Source: Bradyrhizobium sp. 4 (lineage in GTDB: Bacteria; Pseudomonadota; Alphaproteobacteria; Rhizobiales; Xanthobacteraceae). Taken from it: 64,000 nucleotides of DNA. The DNA lies in contig NZ_CP064686.1 in the NCBI RefSeq assembly GCF_023100905.1, forward strand, positions 7,590,001-7,654,000, in the 5' to 3' direction. The notes below the pieces were generated by a model that saw only the letters and a program-made list of their open reading frames with translations, had not been told where the DNA came from and did no database searches. Of this stretch, positions 63,989 to 64,000 are shown one piece after another. The position numbers and the translations under genes were made by a program. The first letter of the stretch is position 1. Every line of letters begins with the position of its first letter.

Positions 63989-64000
63989 ATGGAACAGCGC
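63989..64000 (+). CDS. Start of a divergent gene, cut by the window end
   Basis: GAGGAGAGCCATC precedes ATGGAACAGCGC, a good ribosome binding site and start codon. Only four codons (MEQR) are in the window. By position it is the likely target of the LysR regulator. Confidence 0.6.

Overview
The window is a high-GC alphaproteobacterial chromosome segment, almost certainly from Bradyrhizobium or a very close relative. The main reasons are: an Irr iron regulator with the heme-regulatory Cys29-Pro30 and His117-119 at the positions known from B. japonicum; an irr promoter carrying the TGCATC-type hexamers described for B. japonicum Fur; a divergent katG/oxyR pair; the rhizobial order miaB-ybeZ-ybeY-corC-lnt-phrR-like; and several families of intergenic palindromic repeats. 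No rRNA, tRNA, CRISPR array, prophage or transposase was seen. Most of the window is core genome.

Layout. 1-3.4 kb: 3' part of gyrB, then a MurA homologue with Asp in place of the usual catalytic Cys. 3.6-6.1 kb: overlapping MATE exporter, DUF2867 and HCCA-isomerase-like genes. 6.1-13.6 kb: FUSC-type membrane protein, MmgE/PrpD protein, exported serine hydrolase, membrane-anchored AraC regulator, pirin and purC. 13.8-21.4 kb: SulP-STAS-cNMP transporter, gabD, a small unknown gene, a cytoplasmic serine hydrolase and an acyl-CoA ligase. 21.6-28.5 kb: adenosine kinase, murJ, trpS, universal stress protein, Nfu-type scaffold and a soluble triple-PAS chemotaxis receptor.

28.8-39.7 kb is a long co-directional housekeeping run: tsaB-rimI-fur-HAD, miaB-ybeZ-ybeY-corC-lnt, a phrR-like regulator, an M20 peptidase and trmB. 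41.1-51.5 kb is the translation/RNA superoperon rimP-nusA-ylxR-infB-rbfA-truB-rpsO-pnp. It is preceded by a promoter plus intrinsic terminator (attenuator or very small RNA), and pnp has a heavily structured leader. 51.6-54.8 kb is the peroxide module katG/oxyR. 54.8-57.2 kb holds a GNAT and two tandem paralogous secreted proteins of unknown function. 57.2-60.8 kb is fabA-fabB-fabI, divergent from irr. The end has an SH3 protein, a 2-hydroxyacid dehydrogenase, a LysR regulator and the first codons of a divergent gene.

No wholly new multi-gene system is evident. The least explained items are the rimP leader RNA, the pnp leader, the regulatory sites between fabA and irr, a probably leaderless oxyR, the Cys-less MurA, the tandem secreted paralogs, and a SulP gene whose start appears to be ACG or TTG.
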